Shown: piece after piece, positions 15,471 through 23,387 of the stretch
Layout: each line of letters begins with the position of its first letter
How positions within the stretch are numbered: position 1 is the stretch's first letter
NCBI GenBank assembly: GCA_029979265.1
Contig: JAPOHW010000003.1
Coordinates: 62,001 to 126,000, forward strand
From: Actinomycetota bacterium
GTDB taxonomy: Bacteria; Actinomycetota; Acidimicrobiia; Acidimicrobiales; Aldehydirespiratoraceae
Direction of reading: 5' to 3'
DNA length: 64,000 nt
The notes under the pieces: generated by a model
Seen by the model: only the letters and a program-made list of their open reading frames with translations
Databases searched by the model: none
Told to the model about the DNA's origin: nothing
Made by a program: the position numbers and the translations under genes

Positions 15471-16048
15471 GCGATCAGCCGCCTTCGGTGGAGTCGGGGT
15501 CGACCGGTGGTCCTCCCGAGTATCGGAGTCCCCAGGCGGAGGCACTGATCCGCCAGGCCATCGAGCTCGTCGAACAGGCGCGGCCGATGCCGCTTTCGGC
15601 ATCGTCGATGATCAACAAGGAAGAAGTCTTGGCCGTGTTGCAGGCCGCTGCGCAAGGTCTTCCCGGTGAGCTGCGAGCAGCCCGCTGGCTGCTCAAGGAG
15701 CGAGACAACTTCCTTGCGAGGGTGCAGGCCGAAGGGGACCAGCTCATTGCAACCGCTCGAGCCGAGGCTGAGCGGCGGGTGCTGCGAACCGAACTCGTGA
15801 AGGCAGCCGAGGAACAAGCCCGGCGAATCGTGGCAGCAGCTGAGGACCATGCCCGAGAACTGAAGCTCGAGACCGAGGACTGGTGCGATCAGAAGCTCGG
15901 CGCAATGGAGGTCGTACTCGAACGCACCATGAAGACAGTCGCGTCTGGTCGAGCGCGGTTGCAGGGTGCCGAACCGCACGCCGAGACTGCGCAGGTCGAA
16001 CCTGAGGAGCCTCAGCGTTCCGAGGGGTTCTTCGACCAGGACGATTGA
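15467..16048 (+). CDS. coiled-coil DivIVA-like protein, probable SepIVA orthologue
   Basis: A 193-residue, highly charged helical protein. An N-terminal disordered stretch (about 1-20) is followed by a DivIVA-like segment around residues 35-75 (INKEEVLAVLQAAAQGLPGEL), a long coiled coil rich in Ala, Glu and Arg (about 75-155), and an acidic tail. In mycobacteria the essential septation factor SepIVA sits in the matching place next to the DUF177 gene, rnc and smc. Identity as SepIVA therefore rests mainly on order and coiled-coil character. The start overlaps the coaD stop as GTGA. Confidence 0.6.
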   Translation: MSDQPPSVESGSTGGPPEYRSPQAEALIRQAIELVEQARPMPLSASSMINKEEVLAVLQAAAQGLPGELRAARWLLKERDNFLARVQAEGDQLIATARAEAERRVLRTELVKAAEEQARRIVAAAEDHARELKLETEDWCDQKLGAMEVVLERTMKTVASGRARLQGAEPHAETAQVEPEEPQRSEGFFDQDD

Positions 16049-16593
16049 TGACCCAGGCGACCCTCGTCGTCGACATCGTCGAACTCCAGCGGCGCACCGG
16101 TACCCGGCGCTCTGTCGTTGCAGATCTCGTGCTTGCCGACACTGCGGTCGGAGATCGGTCGATCGTGGGCGGTTCGCTTGCGATCGGTGTCGTGGTGGAG
16201 GCGGCGACCGAGGGCATCGTGGTCAGCGGCACGGTGCGTGGTGTCTCGCGGGCGCCGTGCCGACGTTGCCTCGACGACGTCGACGAGCCGTTCGAGATCG
16301 AGCTGCGCGAGATCTTCGAGCGGCATCCGAGCGAAGGTGAGACGTGGCCGATCGAAGACGAGCGCATCGACCTGACGCCCGTCGTCCGCGAGTTGGCCCT
16401 CCTCGCTCTTCCGCTGGCCCCGCTGTGTCGAGACGACTGTGCCGGGCCGGACACCGAACGGTTCCCGACCGGTCCGGCCGAGGGAGCCGACGAGGCCGAG
16501 TCACCGGAGCGACAGCGCGACCCTCGATGGGCGGCGCTCGATGCTCTCACCTTCGACGACGTCGCTGATGGGGTCGGGGAGGAACGCTCGTGA
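16048..16593 (+). CDS. DUF177/YceD family protein
   Basis: A 181-residue YceD-family protein that in most bacteria precedes rpmF, as here. The central CRRCLDDVDEPFEIELREIF segment and the later LCRDDC give the C-x2-C and C-x3-C cysteine pairs conserved in the family, probably a zinc site. YceD proteins in plants and E. coli are linked to 23S rRNA accumulation; the exact function is unsettled. The ATG at 16048 overlaps the previous TGA by one base (TGATG), so it is translationally coupled to the DivIVA-like gene. Confidence 0.85.
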   Translation: MTQATLVVDIVELQRRTGTRRSVVADLVLADTAVGDRSIVGGSLAIGVVVEAATEGIVVSGTVRGVSRAPCRRCLDDVDEPFEIELREIFERHPSEGETWPIEDERIDLTPVVRELALLALPLAPLCRDDCAGPDTERFPTGPAEGADEAESPERQRDPRWAALDALTFDDVADGVGEERS

Positions 16594-16621
16594 AGCGGTA
16601 GGAGCGCAACGGGTTCGTCGC

Positions 16622-16627
16622 TAACAT
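16622..16627 (+). promoter_or_regulatory. -10 hexamer TAACAT, candidate rpmF promoter
   Basis: TAACAT would place a transcription start near 16634 and give rpmF a leader of about 48 bases. No convincing -35 element is visible. Confidence 0.4.
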
Positions 16628-16638
16628 TCAGTGTTCTC

Positions 16639-16655
16639 GTCGGCCGGGCGCCGAC
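16639..16655 (+). promoter_or_regulatory. hairpin in the rpmF leader
   Basis: GTCGGC-CGGGC-GCCGAC is a perfect 6-bp stem with a 5-base loop, ending 15 bases before the rpmF Shine-Dalgarno. It may stabilise the leader or take part in ribosomal-protein feedback; there is no direct evidence for either. Confidence 0.4.
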
Positions 16656-16681
16656 ACTCGATCGCACACAGGAATCGCATC

Positions 16682-16861
16682 ATGGCTGTCCCGAAGCGGA
16701 AGATGTCCAAGTCGAAGAGTCGCAGCCGGAAGGCCTCGGCGTGGCGTGTCGGCCGCACGGCCCGCTCCACCTGTCCTCGGTGTGACGCGGCCAAGCGCCC
16801 GCATCGTGCGTGCGGCAACTGCGGTTGGTACTCCGGTCGCCAAGCTGTCGAGGTCGACTGA
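16682..16861 (+). CDS. rpmF: 50S ribosomal protein L32
   Basis: A 59-residue L32. The basic N-terminus MAVPKRKMSKSKSRSRKA is diagnostic, and C31PRC34 with C44GNC47 forms the complete zinc ribbon, so this is the zinc-binding (C+) form. Many actinobacteria carry cysteine-free L32 paralogues for zinc starvation; none is in this window. An AGGA Shine-Dalgarno lies 8 bases before the ATG. It is followed 5 bases later by plsX, the common rpmF-plsX linkage. Confidence 0.96.
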   Translation: MAVPKRKMSKSKSRSRKASAWRVGRTARSTCPRCDAAKRPHRACGNCGWYSGRQAVEVD

Positions 16862-16866
16862 TCTCC

Positions 16867-17856
16867 ATGCTGCCGATCGCAGTCGACGCCATGGGCGGCG
16901 ACTTCGCGCCCGCAGCCATCGTCGACGGAGCGAAACGGGCACACCAGGAGTTCGGCATTCCGGTTGTCCTCGTTGGGCGCCCCGACGACGTCGGTGACAC
17001 CGGGGGACTCTCGGTCATCGAAGCCTCCGAGGTCATCGGCATGGATGCCGAGCCCGGGTCGAGCGTTCGAAAGATGAAGGACTCGTCGCTGGTGCGGGCC
17101 GCCGAGGCGGTGCGCGACGGGGCTGCGTCGGCCATGGTCTCGGCCGGAAACACCGGGGCAACGATGGCGTCTGCGCTATTGCGTATGGGTCGAATCAAAG
17201 GCATCAACCGTCCAGCGATCGCCACACCGATCCCGGTCCCCGGAGGTACCCCAACGACCCTCCTCGACGCCGGGGCAAACGCGGAATGCCGCCCCGAGTG
17301 GCTGGTCGAGTTCGCCCAGATGGGTGGGGTCTATGCCCGCGATCGTTTCTCGATCGCCCGTCCGAAGGTCGGCTTGTTGTCGATCGGTGAGGAAGCGGGC
17401 AAGGGCAGCCCGTTCGTCAAGGAGTGTTTCGAACATCTCAGCGACCCTGTCTGGGCCGCCAAGGCCGGTTGCGAGTGGATCGGGAACGTCGAGGGACGCG
17501 ATGTCATGACCGATGAAGTCGACGTCGTCGTGACCGACGGCTTCACCGGCAACGTCACCCTCAAGACACTCGAAGGCGCAATGAGAGCGCTCATCGGTCG
17601 ACTTCTCGTCGCCATCGACACCGATGAAGAGACCCGTGCCGCCGGTGCGGCGCTCGGTCCCGCCCTCGACCAGATGGTTTCCGAGCTCCACCCGGACTCG
17701 GTGGGCGGGGCGCTGCTGCTCGGCGTCAAGGGGATTTGTGTGATCTCCCACGGCTCGAGCTCGCCCGCTGCGATCGTCAACGCCATCCGCGTTGCCCATG
17801 AGATGGTCGACGTGGGGATGGTCGACCATCTCACGTCCGCTGCTGTTTCGGACTGA
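16867..17856 (+). CDS. plsX: phosphate acyltransferase PlsX
   Basis: PlsX converts acyl-ACP and phosphate to acyl-phosphate, the acyl donor for glycerol-3-phosphate acyltransferase PlsY. The 329-residue protein opens with IAVDAMGGDFAP and has the family segments SAGNTGATMA, LLDAGANAECRP, TDGFTGNVTLKTLEG and GVKGICVISHGSSS. The ATG at 16867 lies 5 bases after rpmF and relies on coupling more than on a strong Shine-Dalgarno. It precedes acpP and links the fatty-acid and phospholipid pathways. Confidence 0.95.
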   Translation: MLPIAVDAMGGDFAPAAIVDGAKRAHQEFGIPVVLVGRPDDVGDTGGLSVIEASEVIGMDAEPGSSVRKMKDSSLVRAAEAVRDGAASAMVSAGNTGATMASALLRMGRIKGINRPAIATPIPVPGGTPTTLLDAGANAECRPEWLVEFAQMGGVYARDRFSIARPKVGLLSIGEEAGKGSPFVKECFEHLSDPVWAAKAGCEWIGNVEGRDVMTDEVDVVVTDGFTGNVTLKTLEGAMRALIGRLLVAIDTDEETRAAGAALGPALDQMVSELHPDSVGGALLLGVKGICVISHGSSSPAAIVNAIRVAHEMVDVGMVDHLTSAAVSD

Positions 17857-17895
17857 TCAGCCCGTATTCACAAGCGCGCAAGCTCGGAATGCCTG

Positions 17896-17930
17896 TAGGG
17901 TGCGGGCGGTGTTTGCGCCCTCTCGGGCGC
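17896..17930 (+). promoter_or_regulatory. acpP promoter and 5' hairpin
   Basis: TAGGGT at 17896-17901 looks like a -10 hexamer. A hairpin follows at 17915-17930 (GCGCCC-TCTC-GGGCGC) and is trailed by ATTTT. Either it ends part of the plsX transcript, acting as an attenuator, or it caps the 5' end of a separate acpP mRNA. ACP is needed in far larger amounts than PlsX, so a dedicated promoter is plausible. Confidence 0.45.
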
Positions 17931-17986
17931 ATTTTGGGGCAACTGGAGAGCTGATGCCTGCCGAAACGCATGTGGAGGGAGAACCC

Positions 17987-18244
17987 ATGGGACGCGATGA
18001 AGTACTCACGCTCGTCAAGGACCGTTTGGCCGAGATCCTCGAGATCGAGCCGTCGGTCATCGGCGAAGGTGATGCGTTCTCCGACGATCTTGACGCAGAT
18101 TCGTTGGCGCTCATCGAACTTGTCGAGGCGATCGAAGAGGAACTCGCAGAACGCTCGGTCGGTTTCCGCATCGAGGACGAGGACCTGGAAGACCTGCGGA
18201 CCGTCCGCGATGCCGTCGACTACGTCGTCGCGAAGTTGGGCTGA
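17987..18244 (+). CDS. acpP: acyl carrier protein
   Basis: An 85-residue acidic four-helix ACP. Ser39 in the DADSL motif is the 4'-phosphopantetheine attachment site, and the flanking DDLDADSLALIELVEAIEE is typical of fatty-acid synthase II carriers. I chose the ATG at 17987 because a GGAGGGAG Shine-Dalgarno ends 5 bases before it; an in-frame ATG at 17954 would add 11 residues that are not ACP-like. The plsX-acpP-rnc order is common in bacteria. Confidence 0.9.
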   Translation: MGRDEVLTLVKDRLAEILEIEPSVIGEGDAFSDDLDADSLALIELVEAIEEELAERSVGFRIEDEDLEDLRTVRDAVDYVVAKLG

Positions 18245-18247
18245 GCT

Positions 18248-18946
18248 CTGCCTGCGGCGGCACCTTCGACCTCGCTCGAGGAGCGGATCGGTTACCGGTT
18301 CGCTGATTCGACCCTGCTGGCTCACGCGCTGACACACCGTTCCTGGTGCGCCGAGCACCCCGGCGATCCCTCGAACGAACGCCTCGAGTTCCTCGGTGAT
18401 GCCGTCCTCGGGTTGGTCGTCACCGACTACCTGTTCAGCCGATTTCCCGACCTGCCCGAGGGGCAGCTGGCCAAGGCTCGGGCTGCGGTCGTCTCGGCCG
18501 ATGCGCTCGCAGCGGCCGGTATCGACCTCGGGATCGGTCCCGACCTTCGGCTCGGAAAGGGTGAAGACGCATCGGGTGGCCGTGAGAAGGGATCGATCCT
18601 GGCAGACGCAGTCGAAGCGGTGATCGGAGCTGCGTATCTCGATGGGGGCGTCGAACCGGTGCGTCGCCTCGTTCTCGACGTGCTCGCCGACCGAATCGAC
18701 ACCGCCGCTCGTCGGCCCGGGTCTGCCGACTTCAAGACGCAGCTGCAGGAAGTTGCCGCCCAAGACGGGCATGGGCCGCCCGTCTACCGACTGAGCGAGA
18801 GCGGTCCTGACCACCACAAACGATTCCACGCCACCGTTCTGGTCGGTGGTGTGGCGCAAGGCGCCGGCGACGGCACCTCGAAGAAGGAAGCCGAGCAGCG
18901 AGCGGCAGAGGCTGCCTATCGAACTCGTTCGGCGGAGATGGAGTGA
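18248..18946 (+). CDS. rnc: ribonuclease III
   Basis: RNase III cuts double-stranded RNA in rRNA precursors and structured mRNA leaders. The protein is about 232 residues. LEERIGYRFADSTLLAHALTHRS begins the nuclease domain, NERLEFLGDAVLGLVV is the catalytic signature, and EKGSILADAVEAVIGAAYLDGG supplies the second acidic pair. A double-stranded-RNA-binding domain occupies about residues 158-226. The frame has no ATG, GTG or TTG between the acpP stop and the signature; the first of these, a TTG at 18413, falls inside the catalytic signature. The CTG at 18248, three bases after the acpP stop, gives a normal-length protein and is my preferred start. Confidence 0.88.
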   Translation: MPAAAPSTSLEERIGYRFADSTLLAHALTHRSWCAEHPGDPSNERLEFLGDAVLGLVVTDYLFSRFPDLPEGQLAKARAAVVSADALAAAGIDLGIGPDLRLGKGEDASGGREKGSILADAVEAVIGAAYLDGGVEPVRRLVLDVLADRIDTAARRPGSADFKTQLQEVAAQDGHGPPVYRLSESGPDHHKRFHATVLVGGVAQGAGDGTSKKEAEQRAAEAAYRTRSAEME

Positions 18947-18949
18947 CCG

Positions 18950-19783
18950 ATGTTTGAGCTGCCGGAAATCGAAACGGTCCGTCGCGAACTCGATCGCGAT
19001 TTGGTCGGCAAGAAGGTGAGGTCTGCGGAGGCGATGAGCATGAAAGCGCTGGGTCGCTACAAGAACCGCAAGTCGTTCACGGGCCAGCTCGATGACATGA
19101 AGATCATTGGTGTGGCGCGTCGTGGGTTGTATCTCGCGATTGGGTTCGACGGCGGCTCGACCCTCGTAGTCGACCTCGGCTCCTCCGGGTCACTGCGTCG
19201 GAACGCCAATCGGGACGCCGTCGAGGACAACACGGAGGTGGTGATCACCTTCACCCAACACGGTCAGCTGCGGTTGGTCGATGCCGGCGGCAGCGCCCAG
19301 ATGTTCGTGGTCGACAGCGAGACGCTGATCGACGAGGTTCCCTCGCTCGACGGTCTCGGGCTCGACCCGGTCGACCAGCCGATCTCGTGGACCGAGTTCG
19401 GCCGGGCGCTGCTCCAGCGCGATACGAAGCTCAAGACACTCCTCACCGACGACTCGTTCGTGGTCGGTATCGGCAACATCTATGCCGACGAAATCCTGTT
19501 CGATGCGGGGTTGCGGTACGACCGTCCGTCGAATGATCTGTCGAGTCAGGAAATCCGTCGACTGCACCGAGCACTCGTGCAGACGCTCCACGATGCAATC
19601 AAATACCGGGGGACATCCACCCCCGACCGGCCGTTCGTCGATCCGTTCGGCGTTGCCGGTGACTTCGCCGACCATCTCAATGTCTGGGGCAAGCACGGCC
19701 AGCTCAGCAGCCGGAGCCGACTCCCGATCCAGCGGGTCAAGTTCGGCGGCGCCTGGACGTACTTCTGCGAAACGCAGGTGTGA
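18950..19783 (+). CDS. Fpg/Nei-fold protein lacking glycosylase catalytic residues
   Basis: The 277-residue protein has the full Fpg/Nei layout: N-terminal beta-sandwich domain, helix-two-turn-helix (LKTLLTDDSFVVGIGNIYADEILFDAGL at about 161-188) and C-terminal finger region. It occupies the usual mutM position after rnc. The catalytic N-terminal proline is replaced: it begins MFELPE rather than MPELPE. The lysine of the QRRAKY segment is Leu60, the DPRRFG arginine loop reads DAGGSAQ, the finger arginine reads GGAWT, and only one of four zinc cysteines remains (Cys273). The glutamate after the start and the H2TH core are kept. It probably binds DNA but cannot form the Schiff base used by Fpg. 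A canonical Fpg may be elsewhere in the genome. Confidence 0.85.
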   Translation: MFELPEIETVRRELDRDLVGKKVRSAEAMSMKALGRYKNRKSFTGQLDDMKIIGVARRGLYLAIGFDGGSTLVVDLGSSGSLRRNANRDAVEDNTEVVITFTQHGQLRLVDAGGSAQMFVVDSETLIDEVPSLDGLGLDPVDQPISWTEFGRALLQRDTKLKTLLTDDSFVVGIGNIYADEILFDAGLRYDRPSNDLSSQEIRRLHRALVQTLHDAIKYRGTSTPDRPFVDPFGVAGDFADHLNVWGKHGQLSSRSRLPIQRVKFGGAWTYFCETQV

Positions 19784-19866
19784 GCGGAGCGGAACTCGGT
19801 AGGAGCGTTGCCAGTTTCCACATGAAATCCACAGGCCACGGACTACACGGATGTAATTCGGGTTGT

Positions 19867-19872
19867 TAGGTT
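19867..19872 (+). promoter_or_regulatory. -10 hexamer TAGGTT for smc
   Basis: TAGGTT ends 7 bases before the smc ATG and no Shine-Dalgarno lies between, so smc is likely transcribed separately from the rnc/Fpg-like genes as a leaderless mRNA. Confidence 0.6.
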
Positions 19873-19879
19873 CGAGGCG

Positions 19880-22800
19880 ATGCATCTGAAGAACCTCACG
19901 CTGAAGGGCTTCAAGTCGTTCGCCGATCAGGCGTCGATCGATCTCGAACCAGGCGTCACCGTCGTGGTGGGGCCGAACGGTAGTGGCAAGTCCAACGTCG
20001 TCGACGCCATTGCGTGGGTGCTTGGGGCGCAGGCACCGAGTGCTGTGCGATCCGGCAAGATGGACGATGTCATTTTCGCCGGCAGCGCAGGCAAGGCTGC
20101 GCTCGGCCGGGCCGAGGTCTCGCTCACGATCGACAACCACAGCCGCATGCTGCCCGTCGAGTTCAACGAGGTGAAGATCACTCGGACCCTTTTTCGCACC
20201 GGTGATTCCGAGTACGCAATCAATGGGGTGCCGTGTCGGCTGCTCGACATCACCGACCTGCTCAGCGATGGCGGGGTCGGTCGCCAGCAGCATGTGATCG
20301 TCAGTCAGGGCCAGATCGATGGAGTGCTCAACGCCCGACCCGAAGACCGCCGCGCCGTCATCGAGGAGGCTGCCGGTGTCCTGAAATTCCGGAAACGGAA
20401 AGAGCGGGCCGAGCGCCGGCTTGCCGCAACCGACGGTGACCTGACGCGGGTGAAGGATCTGATGCGTGAGGTTCGTCGCCACCTGCGCCCGCTCGAAAAG
20501 CAGGCCGAAGCAGCCCGTCGTCACGGTGATCTCATCCAAGAACTCAATGAGCTACGCGTCCACCTCGCAGGCCGTGACATTGCCGAACTGCGCGCCAAGC
20601 TCCACACCAACGCCGAGTTCCGGAGTACCCGTGTCGAGCAGGAACGAGCGACCCGCACCGAGCTCGAAGAGCTTGAGCGTGGGGTATCGGCCGATGAAAG
20701 GTCGCTCGCTGATCACGGCGGTGATGATCTCGGTGACACGCTCGCCCGGCTCGAGTCGATGCGCCAACGGGCGCGCGGGCTCAGCGCCGTTCTTGTCGAA
20801 CGGCAGCGTGGTGTCGAACGGGAGCGCTCTGCGTTCGCAGATCGGGCCCTGATTGCGAACCTCGAGGCCGAGGCAGCACGCTGTCGAAGCGATCTCGAAC
20901 GGGTCACTGCCGAACTCGCAGAGCTCGAGCCCGATCGAGCTCGTCTCGTGCACGAGGAGGCGGCACTCGCTGCGGATCGTGTGGCGTTCCGCGACGAATG
21001 GGGCGATGGCGTGCCGGTTCCGAGCGGGCAAGCAGCCGAGAGGCGCGGCGAACTCGGTGTGCTGCGCGCCGCCATCGAACGAGGATCCAGCGAGTCCGAG
21101 CGTCTCCATGCGCGGCTCACCGAGCTCGAGCAGCGGCGCCAAGACCTCGAGGCGTCGGCTGCGCAGCGGCGCGCCGACCTTGCTGCTCTTCACGACGAGG
21201 AAGAACCGCTCGTGGCTGCACTCGAAGCGGCACAATCGGCGCAGAGCACGGCCGACGACGAGGTCGCCCGTGCAGTGGCTGTGCAGGCCGACGCCGAATC
21301 CGAGCATCACCGATGGGTGGCTCGAGCCGAAGCCCTCTCGCTTGCGCTCGACGAGGCCCGAGCCCGCAGTGGTGCTGCCCACCTCGCCGATGTGGAAGGG
21401 GTTCTCGGCACGCTGCTCGACCTCGTCGTCGTCGACGAAGGTTGGGAAGCCGCCTTCGAAGCAGCGGCCGGTGAGGCACTGCGGGCCGTGATCGTCGACA
21501 GTGCCGACACGGCACAGGTCGCGCTGACGGCCCTCGCCGACGGTGATGTCGCCGGTGCGGTGCTCGCCCTGGGGGCTGCAGAGCGAACGGCGCGGCCTTC
21601 GGGTGAGCACTTCGTTCGTTCCCACGTCAGCGGCTCCGTCGAGGGACTCGATCACCTTCTCGACCGGCTCATCGGTGACACCATCGCCGTCGACGGGGGG
21701 TGGGAGCGTGCACTGGCCATGAGTGTGGGCAATCCGGCCGACGTCATCGTCACCCGCCGTGGCGATCGGTTCGGTCCTTCCGGGTGGCGAATCGGGAGGG
21801 GAAGCGCCGGTGCAACCGGTGCGGCACTGGTGGAGGCCGAGGAGCAGACCGCGGTGACGCAGCAGCGATGCGTCGGGGCGGCCGACGCCACTGCGGCGGC
21901 GCGACGGGAACTGGCTGATCGCACGACGCGGGCTGCTGAACTGGCCGACCAGCTCGACGGGATCGAAGCGGGCCTCACCGCAGCTGCAGACGCCCTTCAG
22001 CGCACGGATGCGGATCGACGCGAAGTCGCCACAGAGGCCGACGCCCTTCAGGCGCGATTCGACGAACTCGCATCGCGCCTCGAGCGCGAAACCAACCGCG
22101 TCGGTGAACTCGAGCTGCAGCTGCCGACTCTCGAGGCGGCAGAGGAAGCATCGCTCGAAGCGGGTCGCCGCCTGGCCGAAGCACGAGCCGAGCTCGAGGA
22201 GCGCGCAGCGATGGTCGGCGCCCTTCGTTCAGACGTCGACGTTCGCTCCGCAGGCCTCGACGAGCGACGGGCAACGTTGGTCACCCGTCTTGCCGAACTC
22301 GACGAGCGGTTGGAACGAGATGGCGCCCAGCGGTCTGCGTTGGAGGCTCAGCGGGTGGGTCTCGACCGTTGTGCAGCGGTGCTTGCTGCGCTCGTGATGG
22401 CCGTCGAAGCTCGCACGTCTGTTCTCGAACTCCGGCTTGCCGACGTTCGTGACCGTCGCCAGGCGCAGTCCCGGGCGGCGCAGGAGATCGCCCAACGACT
22501 CGATGATCTGCGTCGGCGCCGTGGCGAGGCACAGGGTCACCTCGAAGGGTTGCGCGCCTCGCTGGCAAAGGCCGAGGTGGAGGAGGCCGAGGTGCGGACC
22601 CGTCTGCAGGCGACGTTGGACCGTCTTCGCACCGATCACGACCTCGCTCCCGACATCGCAGTGTCTGCGCCATGCCCGGACCTTCCCGACGGAATCGGTG
22701 CCGGTCGTCGTGTCGAGATGCTTGAGGCCGAACTCGACATCATCGGCCCGGTCAACCCGTTGGCACTCGAGGAATATCAGGCGCTGCAGGATCGCCATAC

Positions 22801-23356
22801 ATTCCTGCAGGGGCAGCTCGACGACATCCGCTCCACCCGGCGCGAATTGTCCAAGGTGGTCGCCAGCATCGACGAAGAGATCGTCACCGTGTTCGCTTCG
22901 GCATTCGCCGATGTGTCGGTCAACTTCACCCAGTTGTTCGAGACGCTGTTCCCTGGCGGCGAAGGCTCCCTTTCACTCACGTCGCCCGACGACCTGCTCA
23001 ACACCGGCATCGAGATCTCGGCCAAGCCGTCGGGCAAGAACATCAAGAAGCTCTCGTTGCTGTCGGGAGGTGAGCGCACCCTCACGGCGCTGGCCTTCCT
23101 CTTTGCCGTCTTCCGGAGCCGACCGTCGCCGTTCTATGTGATGGACGAGGTCGAAGCTGCGCTCGACGATGTCAATCTGCACCGCTTTCTCTCGTTGGTC
23201 GAAGAGTTCCGTGCCGATGCGCAACTACTTCTCGTCAGCCATCAAAAACGGACGATGGAGGCGGCCGACTGTCTCTATGGCGTGTCGATGAAGCCGGGTG
23301 GCAGCAGCCGAGTGGTGAGTGAGAAGGTGACGGAAGCCAACGCCCCCGCAGCCTGA
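19880..23356 (+). CDS. smc: chromosome condensation and segregation protein SMC
   Basis: The 1158-residue protein has the SMC plan: N-terminal ATPase half with Walker A GPNGSGKSN at 31-39 and a Q-loop region (VIVSQGQID), a coiled coil to about 490, a hinge at about 500-640 (LGTLLDLVVVDEGWEAAFEAA), a returning coiled coil, and the C-terminal ATPase half with LSGGERTLTALAFLFA and Walker B FYVMDEVEAALDD. It compacts and organises newly replicated chromosomes with ScpA and ScpB, whose genes are not here. In mycobacteria ftsY follows smc; here a luciferase-like gene does, so the core order breaks at this point. Confidence 0.97.
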   Translation: MHLKNLTLKGFKSFADQASIDLEPGVTVVVGPNGSGKSNVVDAIAWVLGAQAPSAVRSGKMDDVIFAGSAGKAALGRAEVSLTIDNHSRMLPVEFNEVKITRTLFRTGDSEYAINGVPCRLLDITDLLSDGGVGRQQHVIVSQGQIDGVLNARPEDRRAVIEEAAGVLKFRKRKERAERRLAATDGDLTRVKDLMREVRRHLRPLEKQAEAARRHGDLIQELNELRVHLAGRDIAELRAKLHTNAEFRSTRVEQERATRTELEELERGVSADERSLADHGGDDLGDTLARLESMRQRARGLSAVLVERQRGVERERSAFADRALIANLEAEAARCRSDLERVTAELAELEPDRARLVHEEAALAADRVAFRDEWGDGVPVPSGQAAERRGELGVLRAAIERGSSESERLHARLTELEQRRQDLEASAAQRRADLAALHDEEEPLVAALEAAQSAQSTADDEVARAVAVQADAESEHHRWVARAEALSLALDEARARSGAAHLADVEGVLGTLLDLVVVDEGWEAAFEAAAGEALRAVIVDSADTAQVALTALADGDVAGAVLALGAAERTARPSGEHFVRSHVSGSVEGLDHLLDRLIGDTIAVDGGWERALAMSVGNPADVIVTRRGDRFGPSGWRIGRGSAGATGAALVEAEEQTAVTQQRCVGAADATAAARRELADRTTRAAELADQLDGIEAGLTAAADALQRTDADRREVATEADALQARFDELASRLERETNRVGELELQLPTLEAAEEASLEAGRRLAEARAELEERAAMVGALRSDVDVRSAGLDERRATLVTRLAELDERLERDGAQRSALEAQRVGLDRCAAVLAALVMAVEARTSVLELRLADVRDRRQAQSRAAQEIAQRLDDLRRRRGEAQGHLEGLRASLAKAEVEEAEVRTRLQATLDRLRTDHDLAPDIAVSAPCPDLPDGIGAGRRVEMLEAELDIIGPVNPLALEEYQALQDRHTFLQGQLDDIRSTRRELSKVVASIDEEIVTVFASAFADVSVNFTQLFETLFPGGEGSLSLTSPDDLLNTGIEISAKPSGKNIKKLSLLSGGERTLTALAFLFAVFRSRPSPFYVMDEVEAALDDVNLHRFLSLVEEFRADAQLLLVSHQKRTMEAADCLYGVSMKPGGSSRVVSEKVTEANAPAA

Positions 23357-23387
23357 GTGGGGGCGGTCTCATGTGGAGGAGATCCGG

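Noticed and set aside
18950-19783. Calling the Fpg-like gene a pseudogene
   Set aside because: The frame is full length with a normal start, stop and codon pattern, and the H2TH core is well kept; loss is limited to catalytic and zinc residues.
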